Shown one piece after another: positions 26,590 to 35,642 of a stretch of 64,000 bases of DNA. Made by a program: the position numbers and the translations under genes. How positions within the stretch are numbered: the stretch's first letter is position 1; every line of letters starts with the position of its first letter. This DNA comes from Acidimicrobiaceae bacterium (lineage in GTDB: Bacteria; Actinomycetota; Acidimicrobiia; Acidimicrobiales; Poriferisodalaceae): assembly GCA_026713105.1 (NCBI GenBank), contig JAPOPC010000034.1, positions 83,247 to 147,246 on the forward strand, read 5' to 3'. The notes under the pieces were generated by a model. It saw only the letters and a list, made by a program, of their open reading frames with translations. It was not told the origin of the DNA and made no database searches.

Positions 26590-26677
26590 AAACCGGGGAG
26601 CCCGTGGGGCTGAGAGGGCGACAGCAGGGCTGTCGCCGACCCGAGAACCTGATCTGGGTAATGCCAGCGGAGGAAGC
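26590..26677 (+). ncRNA. TPP riboswitch (THI element)
   Basis: The conserved aptamer elements are all present in order: CGGGGAGCC, GGGCTGAGAGG, a variable P3 extension with GCGACAGC/GCTGTCGC pairing, GACCCGAGAACCTGATCTGG and GTAATGCCAGCGGAGG. The 3' strand of the closing helix contains GGAGG (26669-26673), which is also the ribosome binding site of thiB 6 bases further on. Binding of thiamine pyrophosphate should therefore hide the ribosome binding site and stop translation. Confidence 0.95.
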
Positions 26678-26679
26678 AC

Positions 26680-27816
26680 ATGATCACCCACCGAATGCGC
26701 AGACCGTTTCGTCTCATCGTGGCTGTCGCGGCCACGATGCTGCTGGTCGCAGCGTGCGGCGACGGCGACGTCCCCGAGACCGATTTTCCGGCCCCGCCGC
26801 CTGAGACAGAGTCTCCCTCGGCAGCGGATGCCCCAGCCGATGAGCCGCCCGAAGAGCCGCCGTCGATCGACGGCACGACAGTCACGCTGATCACTCATGA
26901 CTCGTTCAATCTGTCGGCTGGCACGCTCGAAGAGTTCACGGCACAGACCGGTGTGACGGTGGAGCTGCTCGAGGTCGGAGACACCGGCACGCTCGTGGCC
27001 CAGGCGATCCTGACCAAAGACGCACCCCTGGGCGACGTGCTGTTCGGCATCGACAACACGTTCCTGCGGCGCGGCCTCGACGCCGGCATCTTCGAGCGGT
27101 ATGAATCACCGGCGCTTGCCGGTGTACCCGAGGAATTTCAACTCGATCGGCGCAACCGGGTCACTCCCGTCGATTACGGCGACGTGTGCGTGAACTACTG
27201 GAAGGACGCGGTGCCGTGGGAGCCCGTGACGCTCGACGAGCTGGCCTTCCCCGAATTCGCCGACCAGCTGGTCGTGCAGCATCCCGAGACTTCCTCGCCG
27301 GGCTTGGCCTTCCTGCTCGCCACCATTGCCTTCTACGGTGACCGCTGGGAGCTGTACTGGGAGGACTTGCGAGCGAACGGCGTCGCGGTGACTGCCGGCT
27401 GGGAAGACGCCTACTACGGGGAGTTCGTTGCCGGCGGCGGCAACCGGTCGGTGGTCGTGTCCTATGCGTCGAGCCCCCCTGCCGAGGTGATCTACGCCGA
27501 TCCGCCGACCGACACCGCGCCCACGGGGGTCATCACCGACTCGTGCTACCGCCAGATCGAGTTCGCCGGCATTCTCTCTGGGACCGACAACGAGGCGGGC
27601 GCGCAGGCGCTCATCGACTTCATGTTGAGCGAGACGTGGCAGAACGACGTGCCGCTCAACATGTTCGTGTATCCCGTCATCGAGAATGCGACACTCCCGC
27701 CCGAATTCGTCGAGCACACCGCAGTGCCCCCGCATCCGCTGATGCTCGACCCGGCCGAGATCGAGGCCAACCGCGACGCATGGACCGAGCGGTGGGTGGA
27801 GATCGTCTTGCGCTGA
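26680..27816 (+). CDS. thiB: Thiamine ABC transporter, substrate-binding lipoprotein ThiB
   Basis: A 378-residue periplasmic-type binding protein. The signal peptide ends in LLVAAC (Cys26 lipidated), followed by a Pro/Glu/Ala-rich linker to about residue 62. The core begins VTLITHDSFNLSAGTLEEFTAQTGV, then DAPLGDVLFGIDNTFLRR and DYGDVCVNYWKD, typical of the ThiB/TbpA family for thiamine, TMP and TPP. It is directly under a TPP riboswitch, which fixes the substrate group. The permease gene follows 22 bp downstream. Confidence 0.93.
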   Translation: MITHRMRRPFRLIVAVAATMLLVAACGDGDVPETDFPAPPPETESPSAADAPADEPPEEPPSIDGTTVTLITHDSFNLSAGTLEEFTAQTGVTVELLEVGDTGTLVAQAILTKDAPLGDVLFGIDNTFLRRGLDAGIFERYESPALAGVPEEFQLDRRNRVTPVDYGDVCVNYWKDAVPWEPVTLDELAFPEFADQLVVQHPETSSPGLAFLLATIAFYGDRWELYWEDLRANGVAVTAGWEDAYYGEFVAGGGNRSVVVSYASSPPAEVIYADPPTDTAPTGVITDSCYRQIEFAGILSGTDNEAGAQALIDFMLSETWQNDVPLNMFVYPVIENATLPPEFVEHTAVPPHPLMLDPAEIEANRDAWTERWVEIVLR

Positions 27817-27838
27817 GCGCACGCTTCACTACGCGGAT

Positions 27839-29566
27839 GTGACTATGGCCCGGCCCCTGCGGCGGCGCCACGCAGCGGCGTCGTTCGGGTGGGTCCTCGC
27901 CGCGGCCGCACCGCTGGCCTTCGTGGCGGTGTTCTTCGCCTACCCGGTGCTCACCGTCGTGGGCGACGGGCTGAGCGGCCTCGGCGATCTGCTGGGACGC
28001 CCCGCGATCGGGAGGGTGCTGTGGTTCACGGTCTGGCAGGCGGTGGCCTCCACGGCGCTCACCTTGGCCGTCGGCATTCCGGCTGCGGCGGCGCTGGCGC
28101 GCCTGGCCCCGAGAACGCGGCGGTTGGTCCGTGCGGTCATCACCGTCCCGTTTGTGTTGCCCACGGTGGTGGTGGCCGGTGCGTTCGAAGCGGTGTTCGA
28201 CCGGTTCGGGCTCGACGAGGGTGCCCTGTCGTTGCACCACACCGTGTGGGCGATCCTGCTGGCACACGTCTTTTTCAATTATGCCGTCGTCGTGCGGACC
28301 GTGGGCTCGTGGTGGGCCGGCCTCGACGGGCGCAATGCCGATGCGGCTGCCTTGCTCGGGGCGACGCCGGTGCGCACGTTCCGGCACGTCACCTGGCCGC
28401 TCCTGCGCCCGGCTGTCGCGGCCGCTGCGGCGGTCACGTTCCTGTTCTCGTTCACTTCATTCGGGGTGATCCTGATTCTCGGCGGGCCTGCCCGGGCCAC
28501 GGTCGAGACCGAGATCTACCGGTACGCCATTACCCGGCTCGACTTCGAGACGGCCTCCGCGCTCGCGCTCTGCCAGCTCGTTGCCGTGGCGGCGCTGGTG
28601 ACGCTGGCGGGCGTGGCCGAGCGCCGCCGGTCGGTCGCTCGGCGGGCGCCGGGGCGCACAGCACCGCGGCGCCGACACGGTCTGATCGCCGTCAATGCCG
28701 CCGTGGCCTTCGGGCTGCTCGGCGTGCCGATTCTCACGCTGGTGGAGCGGGCGTTTGCGACCGGCGAGGGTTACGGCGTGGCCAACTTCGCCGCGCTGGC
28801 CGATCGCGTGCAGATGCTGCCTGCCTCTGCGCTTGCGGCACTGCAACATTCACTGGGATTTGCCGCGCTCGCGACCCTGATCGCCACGGCGGTCGGCTCG
28901 CTGGCGTCGGCGGCCGTGGTCGGCAGCCGGCCGAGCACCGCCGGGCGCCGCGTCGCCGTCGAGCGAGAGCCCGTGCCGTCGCACGGGGCCGTGCGTCCTC
29001 GGGTGCGCGACGGGCCATTCCGCCGGCACGGCACGGCATGGCTGCGGCGCCTTTTCGATATCGGATTGACGCTGCCGCTCGGTGTGTCCGCCGTGACTGT
29101 GGGGCTTGGCATGCTGCTGGCGCTGGACACGCCGCCGGTGAACTTCCGCACAGCGTGGTGGATCATTCCCGTGGCGCACGCCCTGGTCGGGATGCCCTTC
29201 GTCGTGCGGACGCTCGTGCCGACGCTGCGATCGATCGACAACCGGCTGCGGGAGGCGGCATCGGTGCTCGGCGCCTCACCGCTGCGCACCCGCCGCGAGG
29301 TCGACGTGCCGATTGCCTCACGAGCAGTGGCAGTAGGCGCCGCGTTCGCCTTCGCCGTGTCACTCGGCGAGTTCGGCGCGACCGCATTCCTGCCGCGGCG
29401 CCCCGACACGCTGACCGCCCCGCTCGCACTCTTCCGACTGCTCGGTACACCAGGGGCAACCCTGCGCGGCCAGGCGATGGCGCTGGCGGTCGTGCTCATG
29501 GCCGCAACGGCCCTGTCGGTACTCGTCATAGAAGGCCTGCGCCGAACCGACGAATCGCTCTTCTAG
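27839..29566 (+). CDS. thiP: Thiamine ABC transporter, fused permease ThiP
   Basis: A 575-residue permease with two homologous halves of about six membrane segments each. Each half ends in an EAA-type loop: DAAALLGATPVRTFRHVTWPLL and EAASVLGASPLRTRREVDVP. E. coli ThiP has 536 residues; the excess is a basic insertion at about 28915-29045 before the second half, rich in Arg/Pro/Gly. Starts at GTG 27839 or ATG 27845. No thiQ ATPase gene follows, although the thiBPQ operon is the usual arrangement. The ATPase must come from elsewhere in the genome. Confidence 0.92.
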   Translation: MTMARPLRRRHAAASFGWVLAAAAPLAFVAVFFAYPVLTVVGDGLSGLGDLLGRPAIGRVLWFTVWQAVASTALTLAVGIPAAAALARLAPRTRRLVRAVITVPFVLPTVVVAGAFEAVFDRFGLDEGALSLHHTVWAILLAHVFFNYAVVVRTVGSWWAGLDGRNADAAALLGATPVRTFRHVTWPLLRPAVAAAAAVTFLFSFTSFGVILILGGPARATVETEIYRYAITRLDFETASALALCQLVAVAALVTLAGVAERRRSVARRAPGRTAPRRRHGLIAVNAAVAFGLLGVPILTLVERAFATGEGYGVANFAALADRVQMLPASALAALQHSLGFAALATLIATAVGSLASAAVVGSRPSTAGRRVAVEREPVPSHGAVRPRVRDGPFRRHGTAWLRRLFDIGLTLPLGVSAVTVGLGMLLALDTPPVNFRTAWWIIPVAHALVGMPFVVRTLVPTLRSIDNRLREAASVLGASPLRTRREVDVPIASRAVAVGAAFAFAVSLGEFGATAFLPRRPDTLTAPLALFRLLGTPGATLRGQAMALAVVLMAATALSVLVIEGLRRTDESLF

Positions 29567-29636
29567 CCAAGTCTCCAACCCGTCACCGGCCGATCGCACC
29601 ACAAGCAGCCCTCGATGCCCACGGCGTGGGTGGGTG

Positions 29637-31724
29637 CTATGGGGTCAGGGCGGGGTGGTTGGCGTAGTGGGCGAGTGCGTCGGGGTCGTCGATGGCTTCG
29701 AGGTTTGCCACCGGGCGACCTTCGACGACGTCTCGAATGGCCAGTTCCACGAGCTTTCCCGAACGGGTGCGGGGGATAGCGGGCACCTGGGCGACGACTG
29801 CGGGCACATGGCGCGGCGACGCTCCAGAACGGACCTGCGAGCGGATCTTGGCGGTGAGCTCGTCGTCGAGCGTCACGCCCTCGCGCAGCTTCACGAACAG
29901 CACGACCCGTGTGTCGGTGCTGGCGGGCGATCCGTCGCCCGCGTGCACGCGCTGGCCGATGACCACGCTCTCGAGCACCTCGTCGATCCGGTCGACCTGG
30001 CGGTAGATCTCCGCGGTGCCGATACGCACCCCGCCAGGATTCAGCGTGGCATCGGAGCGCCCGCTGATGATCATGCCGCCGCTGGGAGTCCATTCGGCGA
30101 AGTCGCCGTGATGCCACACGCCGTCGAAGCGCTCGAAGTAGGCAGACCGGTAGCGAGCGTTGTCGGCGTCGTCCCAGAAGCGCAGCGGCATAGACACGAA
30201 TGCGTTGCGGCACACCAGCTCGCCCTGGGAACCCGTCCCGAGCGACGCACCGTCGGCGCCCGCCACGTCGACATCGAGGCCGAGCGCAGCCACCTGGATC
30301 TCGCCGCGGCGCACCGGACCCGTCGGGTCGCCGATCACGAAGCCGCCGCAGATGTCGGTGCCGCCCGAGAACGAAGCCAAGTGGACGTCGGCTTTCACCT
30401 GCTCATACACCCAGTCGAAGCCCTCCGGCGCCAAGGGAGAACCTGTCGAAGAGATCGTGCGCACGGTGTCGAGCGCATGGGTCTGCGCCGGTCGCAGGCC
30501 GGCCTTCATGGCGCCTTCGATGAACTTGGCGCTGACGCCGAACAGCGTGACGCCGCAGTGGTCGGCCACGTCGAACAGCCGCGCCGGACCGGGATGAAAC
30601 GGCGACCCGTCGTAGAGCACCAGCGATGCGCCGCTGGCCAGCCCGGCGACGAGCCAGTTCCACATCATCCAGCCGGTGGTGGTGAAGTACATGACACGAT
30701 CGCCCGGGCGGACATCGAAGTGCAGCCGCTGTTCGCTCCACAGCTTGAGCAGCGCGCCGCCGGCCCGGTGAACGATGCACTTCGGCTTCCCGGTGGTGCC
30801 CGATGAGTACAAGATGTACACGGGCTGGTCGAAGTCGAGCCGTTCGAAGGTGAGATCGTCGCCGGTTGCGGCGCGGTGAGGCGCCAGCCACTCAGCCCAC
30901 GACGTCGACGATTCCGGCACATCGCCGGATGACTCGGCCGCGCTGGCGTCATCGCTGCGGTCGTAGGGAGCGATGACGAGCCGCCACAGCGATGCACCCG
31001 AACTCGCCAGGCTGGCGGCCACCTCGGCGGCCTTGCCGGCAGTGCGATGGCGGATGCCGTTGTAGTAGTACCCATCGACAGCAACCATGACGGTCGGGGA
31101 GATCTGGCCGAAGCGGTCGAGCACGCCGTCGATGCCGAAGTCGGGGCTGACCGAGGAATACACGGCGCCCAGCGACGCCGCGGCCAGGAACACGATGAGC
31201 GCCTCGGGGCCGTTGGTGAGCATGGTGGCGACCCGGTCGCCCACGCCGACCCCGTCCGCCGCCAGCGCACGCTGGCACGCCGCCACCTCGGCCCGCAGCT
31301 CGCCGTGCGTCATGGTCAGCTTGGTCTCGTCCTCTCCGATGAAGGTCAGGGCGGTGTGAGTGGGTGGCGGGCCGCCCGCAGATACAGGCCGCAGGTAGTG
31401 CTCGGCGATGTTCAGCTTCGAGCCGGCGAAGAACTCAAGACCAGGACCTGGAGGGCCATTTCTTCCCCCGCCCGACCCCTCGCCCAGGAATTCGGGGCCG
31501 AGCTCGCCGATGCCGTCGCAGAACTCCCACACGGCGCGCCAGAACGCCTCGGGATGGCGCACCGACCATGCGTGCAGGTTCGCGTAGGAGTGGCGGCTGA
31601 GCCCCATGCCGACCTGTTCGGCGAACTGCCAGAGTTGGGTCGAGGCGCATCGCGGGGCGTCGGGCCGCCACAGCACGCCTGCGTCGGCGACTGCGGATTT
31701 CTCGCTGTCTGGAGAGCTGCTCAT
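29637..31724 (-). CDS. Acetoacetyl-CoA synthetase
   Basis: A 695-residue ANL-family ligase. VLWRPDAPRCASTQLWQFAE and the N-terminal length are typical of acetoacetate-CoA ligase. The AMP-binding P-loop YSSGTTGKPK, TTTGWMMWN, SFSGGTDICGGF, HGDFAEW and the C-terminal PRTRSGKLVE with the acylated lysine are all present. It activates acetoacetate with ATP. The start is ATG 31724 because a TAACTT -10 box lies 7 bases upstream and overlaps the earlier ATG at 31733. Convergent with thiP. Confidence 0.92.
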   Translation of the reverse strand: MSSSPDSEKSAVADAGVLWRPDAPRCASTQLWQFAEQVGMGLSRHSYANLHAWSVRHPEAFWRAVWEFCDGIGELGPEFLGEGSGGGRNGPPGPGLEFFAGSKLNIAEHYLRPVSAGGPPPTHTALTFIGEDETKLTMTHGELRAEVAACQRALAADGVGVGDRVATMLTNGPEALIVFLAAASLGAVYSSVSPDFGIDGVLDRFGQISPTVMVAVDGYYYNGIRHRTAGKAAEVAASLASSGASLWRLVIAPYDRSDDASAAESSGDVPESSTSWAEWLAPHRAATGDDLTFERLDFDQPVYILYSSGTTGKPKCIVHRAGGALLKLWSEQRLHFDVRPGDRVMYFTTTGWMMWNWLVAGLASGASLVLYDGSPFHPGPARLFDVADHCGVTLFGVSAKFIEGAMKAGLRPAQTHALDTVRTISSTGSPLAPEGFDWVYEQVKADVHLASFSGGTDICGGFVIGDPTGPVRRGEIQVAALGLDVDVAGADGASLGTGSQGELVCRNAFVSMPLRFWDDADNARYRSAYFERFDGVWHHGDFAEWTPSGGMIISGRSDATLNPGGVRIGTAEIYRQVDRIDEVLESVVIGQRVHAGDGSPASTDTRVVLFVKLREGVTLDDELTAKIRSQVRSGASPRHVPAVVAQVPAIPRTRSGKLVELAIRDVVEGRPVANLEAIDDPDALAHYANHPALTP

Positions 31725-31731
31725 CGAGCGC

Positions 31732-31737
31732 AAGTTA
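31732..31737 (-). promoter_or_regulatory. -10 box, probably leaderless, for acetoacetyl-CoA synthetase
   Basis: TAACTT on the minus strand, 7 bases before ATG 31724. Confidence 0.5.
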
Positions 31738-31808
31738 GCCAGCGGATGTCACACGTTCGATTCCAACGGCCAACACGGATTCCACAGAATCGCCTGCAGG
31801 GGCGCGGG

Positions 31809-31814
31809 TAGGGT
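31809..31814 (+). promoter_or_regulatory. -10 box, probably leaderless, for the TIGR03084-like gene
   Basis: TAGGGT, then 8 bases, then ATG 31823. It is divergent from and close to the box of the acetoacetyl-CoA synthetase gene; the two are 71 bp apart. Confidence 0.5.
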
Positions 31815-31822
31815 CCGCACCC

Positions 31823-32602
31823 ATGGACGAGATCTGCGACGACCTTCAGGCAGAAACCGACGCGCTCGGCGATGTGGTCAGCGACCTCAGCGAGGAGCAA
31901 TGGCGCCTGCCCACGCCTGCGGAGGGCTGGGACAGCCGCGAGACGATGGTGCACCTGGGCATGACCGACTGGGTGGCGACGCTGGCTGTCGTCGATCCCG
32001 AGCGTTTCGGCGGGTTCACGGCCGCGGCCGAACGGGGCGAGATGGACCTGCACACCGCAGCGGGCTTCGACTTCGCCTCCATGTCGGGAGCGGAGATCTG
32101 GGACTGGATGTGCGCCGAGCGTTCCAAGATGCTCGATGCGGTGCGCCCGCTTGACCGCAAAGACCGGATTCCGTGGTTTGGCCCGTCGATGGGCGCCCTG
32201 TCGTTCGTGACTGCCCGGCTCATGGAGACGTGGTCGCACGGCCATGACGTGGCCGACACCCACGGTCGGGAATTGCCCCGCACCGATCGGCTGCGTCATG
32301 TCGCCCACATCGGTGTGGGCACTCGTGGCTGGAGCTACGCGAACCGGGGCCTCGAGGCGCCAGACGGTCCCGTGCGGGTGGAATTGGATGCCCCGAGCGG
32401 GGCTGTGTGGACGTGGGGGCCAGACGACGCCGCCGACAAGGTGAGCGGCGACGCCTATGAGTTCTGCCTGGCAGTGACCCAGCGGCGTTTCCACACCGAG
32501 ACGGGCCTGTCGGTCACCGGGCCACTGGCGAAGGGGTGGATGGACATCGCCCAAGCCTTCGCCGGCCCGCCCACTGACGCCGAGGGCCGCCGCACAGAGT
32601 GA
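31823..32602 (+). CDS. TIGR03084-family / DinB-like (maleylpyruvate isomerase N-terminal type) protein
   Basis: A 259-residue protein with a four-helix metal-binding fold: LQAETDALGDVVSDLSEEQWRLPTPAEGWDSRETMVHLGMTDW at the start and METWSHGHDVAD later. The histidines in VHLG and WSHGHD are the expected metal ligands. Relatives in actinobacteria include mycothiol-dependent enzymes, and mshC is present in this window, so a thiol-dependent role is possible. The exact reaction is unknown. It overlaps coaE by GTGA. Confidence 0.8.
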   Translation: MDEICDDLQAETDALGDVVSDLSEEQWRLPTPAEGWDSRETMVHLGMTDWVATLAVVDPERFGGFTAAAERGEMDLHTAAGFDFASMSGAEIWDWMCAERSKMLDAVRPLDRKDRIPWFGPSMGALSFVTARLMETWSHGHDVADTHGRELPRTDRLRHVAHIGVGTRGWSYANRGLEAPDGPVRVELDAPSGAVWTWGPDDAADKVSGDAYEFCLAVTQRRFHTETGLSVTGPLAKGWMDIAQAFAGPPTDAEGRRTE

Positions 32603-33234
32603 TCGGGGTGCTGATCGTCGGACTGACGGGCGGCATCGGCGCCGGCAAGAGCACGGTCGCGCAGCTGCTCGCCTCCCATGGCGCAGCGGTCGTGGACGTC
32701 GACGCGCTCGGGCGCGAGATCATCGCCCCAGACGGCTCGGCCGTCGAAGCGGTGCTCGAACGATTCGGCCGCCATCTGGCGGGTCCCGATGGCGGCATCG
32801 ACCGGGCTGCGCTCGCGGCGATCGTGTTCAACGACCCTGACGAGCTCGCTGCGCTCAACGCGATCAGCCATCCGGCGATCAACGAGCTCCTCGACGAACG
32901 CGTCGGCGCCATCGCAGACACCGGTGCCACCGATGTCGTGGTGCTGGACATGGCGGTCCTGGTGGAAAGCACGCTCGGCCGCGACACCGCGTTCCCCTAT
33001 GAAGTGGTGGTGACGGTGGAGGCCCCGCCCGACGTACGAGTGGAGCGGCTGATCCAGCGGGGCTTGACGAGCGATGACGCCAAGGCCCGCCTGGGGTCGC
33101 AGGCCACCGACGAACAGCGCAGGGACGCGGCCAACTTCGTCATTCACAACGGCGGTGGCACCGACGAGCTTGCCGATGCGACGGCCCAGCTCTGGGATGC
33201 CCTGCGCCGGCTCGCTGACGAGCGCGCCGCATGA
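32599..33234 (+). CDS. coaE: Dephospho-CoA kinase
   Basis: A 211-residue kinase that completes CoA synthesis. GLTGGIGAGKST is the P-loop, followed by VVDVDALGREII, FNDPDELAALNAISHP and the LID region DVRVERLIQRGL. The start is GTG 32599, overlapping the preceding stop (GTGA), so it is translationally coupled to the DinB-like gene and, through an ATGA overlap, to the thioesterase gene behind it. Confidence 0.95.
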   Translation: MIGVLIVGLTGGIGAGKSTVAQLLASHGAAVVDVDALGREIIAPDGSAVEAVLERFGRHLAGPDGGIDRAALAAIVFNDPDELAALNAISHPAINELLDERVGAIADTGATDVVVLDMAVLVESTLGRDTAFPYEVVVTVEAPPDVRVERLIQRGLTSDDAKARLGSQATDEQRRDAANFVIHNGGGTDELADATAQLWDALRRLADERAA

Positions 33235-34088
33235 GCGCCGAACCGGCGCCTCCCGTTCGCTACCCGCCGCAGGATCACATCCTGCGGCATCTGCGCCTCA
33301 GCCATCAGATGACGGGCGACGGCACGCTGACAGCCACCATGCCCATCCTCGACGATCTAGCCGACAGGCCGCTGGCCGAGGGCGGCTGGCTGCGTCTCGG
33401 CGCCGTCGCCACGCTGGTGGATTCGGTGGCGGGGCATCACGCCGTCCTGCAGGTGACGCCCGACTGGTCGGCCACGCTGCACCTTTCGACGGTGCTGGCC
33501 GCACGGGCTGAGGGCTCGCTGGCGATCGCCCGTTGCTCGCCGCTGCGGGTCGGCCGGAACCAGGTTGTCACCGAGACGTCGGTGACCGACGAAGCCGGGA
33601 CCGAGATCGCGCGCTCCACGTGTACCTATGCCCGGCTGCCCCGCCGGGACGACACCCCGGTGGTGGATTCGACGGCCCGGGAGAACACCGTCGACTACCG
33701 CGAGGACCACGAGCTGGATCCCCGACCGCCGCTGGACGACTACTTGCGGATCACCCCGGTGCCCGGCGAGGCCCGCATCGAGCTGCCGATGCACAACCGC
33801 ATCCGCAATTCGTTCGGCTCGCTGCAGGGCGGGGCGTCGATCGTGGTGGCCGAGGTCATGAGCACGCACTTGGCGCAGATGAACGACAGCAGCGAGCGCC
33901 CGTCGCGCTGCGTGTTCGCCGACATGCACTACCTGGCGCCTGGCCGCGGTGGGCCATTCCGGGTCGAAGGCGAGGTGCTGGCAAGCACCGGCCACCTCGT
34001 GACAACCCGAACACGCATCTTCGAGACCACCGGCGAGACCGACCGGCTGCTGCAAACCGCAACCGCAACGGCCGAGTACCTGGACTGA
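33231..34088 (+). CDS. Double hotdog-fold thioesterase (PaaI-like)
   Basis: A 285-residue protein with two hotdog domains. The first is around residues 25-135 (GGWLRLGAVATLVDSVAGHHAV); the second around 175-285 (NSFGSLQGGASIVVAEVMS and YLAPGRGGPFRVEGEV). The LQGGA loop and the following acidic residue resemble the PaaI active site, so the C-terminal domain is the likely catalytic one. It hydrolyses an acyl-CoA; chain type unknown. It starts at ATG 33231, overlapping the coaE stop by 4 bp. Confidence 0.82.
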   Translation: MSAEPAPPVRYPPQDHILRHLRLSHQMTGDGTLTATMPILDDLADRPLAEGGWLRLGAVATLVDSVAGHHAVLQVTPDWSATLHLSTVLAARAEGSLAIARCSPLRVGRNQVVTETSVTDEAGTEIARSTCTYARLPRRDDTPVVDSTARENTVDYREDHELDPRPPLDDYLRITPVPGEARIELPMHNRIRNSFGSLQGGASIVVAEVMSTHLAQMNDSSERPSRCVFADMHYLAPGRGGPFRVEGEVLASTGHLVTTRTRIFETTGETDRLLQTATATAEYLD

Positions 34089-34182
34089 TCTCAGGGTCCG
34101 GTCCGAGCTCGAGGTACCGAATCCTCCGGGACCTCCGCGCACCGGGCCGAAAAGGCGAGTGACGTGTGTCACACCGGCCCTC

Positions 34183-34188
34183 TACCGT
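34183..34188 (+). promoter_or_regulatory. -10 box, probably leaderless, for the HAD phosphatase gene
   Basis: TACCGT, then 7 bases, then ATG 34196. It supports 34196 rather than the in-frame GTG 34166 as start. Confidence 0.5.
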
Positions 34189-34195
34189 GCATGCC

Positions 34196-35113
34196 ATGAC
34201 CACCGCGCCACTTGGCACTTCGGCTCGGCCTCCAGCCGAATTGCCGCGGGTGGCGGCGTTCGACATCGACGGCACGCTCCTGACTCGTCACGGGACGATC
34301 ACCGAGCGGACCGCCGCTGCGCTCGGGGCGCTTGCTGAAGCCGGCGTCATTACGGCGCTGGCCACCGGCCGGCCGTGGCCGCAGGCAGCTTGGGTACTGC
34401 GCAGGGCGGCGGGGCTGTCGTACGCGGTGTGCCTCAACGGTGCGGTGGTGATGGATGCTGGGGCCGGCGAGCAGATCGCAGACCGGTCCATGACGCACTT
34501 CGAGGCCATCGAAGCTGCCGAGATCGCCCGCAAGCTCCTTCCCGATGTGAGCCTCGGGCTCGACATGGCCGACGGCCGGCACTTGTGGGAGCACAGGTTC
34601 GCTCCCCAGATGCCAGCCGACCTGATCGCAGACCTCAGTGAGTCGCGAGTCGCCGACGCCATCGCAGGAGTCGACGGGCCGGTGCTGACCTGGCTCGTTC
34701 ACGTGCCGGGCATGAGCACGCTCGACATCGTGGACGAGCTCTCGTCACATATGCCGCTGGGCACCGAAATCCGCCCTTCCGGTTTGGACATGGCAGAAAT
34801 CGCAGCCGCGGGCGTCAGCAAGTCGGCCGGCCTCGAGATCGTCTGCCAGCGGTACGGCATTGCAGCATCCGATGTCGTGGCGTTCGGTGACGGCCTCAAC
34901 GATGTCGACATGCTGCGGTGGGCGGGCCACGGCGTCGCGATGTCGAACGCTGCGCAGATGGTCCAGGACGCAGCCGACAGCATCGCACCGAGCAACGAAG
35001 ACGACGGCGTGGCCGTCGTTGTCGAGGCGATGCTGGCCGGGGAGAGCTGGCCCCCAGTCCCGGGCGGCAGTACGTTCGCTGCGACATCGCCGGACGGGGG
35101 GCCCGATGGCTGA
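34196..35113 (+). CDS. HAD-superfamily hydrolase, Cof type
   Basis: A 305-residue phosphatase. Motif I AAFDIDGTLLTRHG holds the nucleophile and acid aspartates. ALATGRPW corresponds to motif II. GVSKSAGLEIVCQRYGI provides the lysine of motif III, and FGDGLNDVDMLRWAGHGVAMSNA is motif IV. The large C2 cap places it in the Cof/YbiV group that acts on sugar phosphates or cofactor phosphates; the substrate cannot be told. Its last 8 bases overlap the next gene. Confidence 0.9.
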   Translation: MTTAPLGTSARPPAELPRVAAFDIDGTLLTRHGTITERTAAALGALAEAGVITALATGRPWPQAAWVLRRAAGLSYAVCLNGAVVMDAGAGEQIADRSMTHFEAIEAAEIARKLLPDVSLGLDMADGRHLWEHRFAPQMPADLIADLSESRVADAIAGVDGPVLTWLVHVPGMSTLDIVDELSSHMPLGTEIRPSGLDMAEIAAAGVSKSAGLEIVCQRYGIAASDVVAFGDGLNDVDMLRWAGHGVAMSNAAQMVQDAADSIAPSNEDDGVAVVVEAMLAGESWPPVPGGSTFAATSPDGGPDG

Positions 35114-35642
35114 AGGGGACAGCGGCACGCCAGCGGGCGAACCACCTGCGCGGAGCGGCTCTGGCGACAGCAGGTCCAGGCGACCGTCGATATGGGAGCG
35201 GATGCGTCGCGGCATGGCCGACCACAACGCCACAGCACCCAGTGGGCCGATGGGTATTCCCGATGCCCCCACGTCCTCCCCCGATGATCCCGACGCCATC
35301 GGCGATGAGGCCGCCGGTGGAGACGACGGCCCGACCACCGAGTTGGTGCTCGAGCGCATCCATCACTACCGAGACACCATTCGCAGTTATCAAGTGCTCA
35401 TCGAGGGTCAGCGCGTCGGACTGATCCGCGACAGCAATACCGAGAGCTTCGTGCTGCGGCCCGGCAGCTACACGCTGAGGCTGCAGCTTCTGTGGATCTT
35501 CAGCCCCAAGATCGTCGTGGAGCTGCCGGAGGGCGGGCAGACGCGCATGGTCTGCGGCCCCAACGGCGGGATCCTGCACGCATGGCGGCTGTTCTTCGCC
35601 CCGACCACGGCGATCTTCCTAAGGTTTGCAGATGAAGCGTGA
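35106..35642 (+). CDS. Hypothetical protein with a PEGA-like C-terminal beta domain
   Basis: A 178-residue protein from ATG 35106, inside the end of the HAD gene. The first 90 residues are polar and low in complexity (Gly/Ser/Pro/Asp). The C-terminal part (YQVLIEGQRVGLIRDSNTESFVLRPGSYTLRLQLLWIFSPKIVVELPEGGQTRMVCG) looks like a small beta sandwich in which a PGSYTLRL strand resembles PEGA-type domains. One hydrophobic stretch near the end could touch the membrane. I do not recognise a family. The gene ends inside a 30-bp tandem repeat that encodes its final FADEA. Confidence 0.65.
   Translation: MAEGDSGTPAGEPPARSGSGDSRSRRPSIWERMRRGMADHNATAPSGPMGIPDAPTSSPDDPDAIGDEAAGGDDGPTTELVLERIHHYRDTIRSYQVLIEGQRVGLIRDSNTESFVLRPGSYTLRLQLLWIFSPKIVVELPEGGQTRMVCGPNGGILHAWRLFFAPTTAIFLRFADEA

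Noticed and set aside
29618..29631. CCCAC/GTGGG hairpin between thiP and acetoacetyl-CoA synthetase as terminator
   Set aside because: Five-base stem without a T-run on either strand; kept only as a weak possibility.
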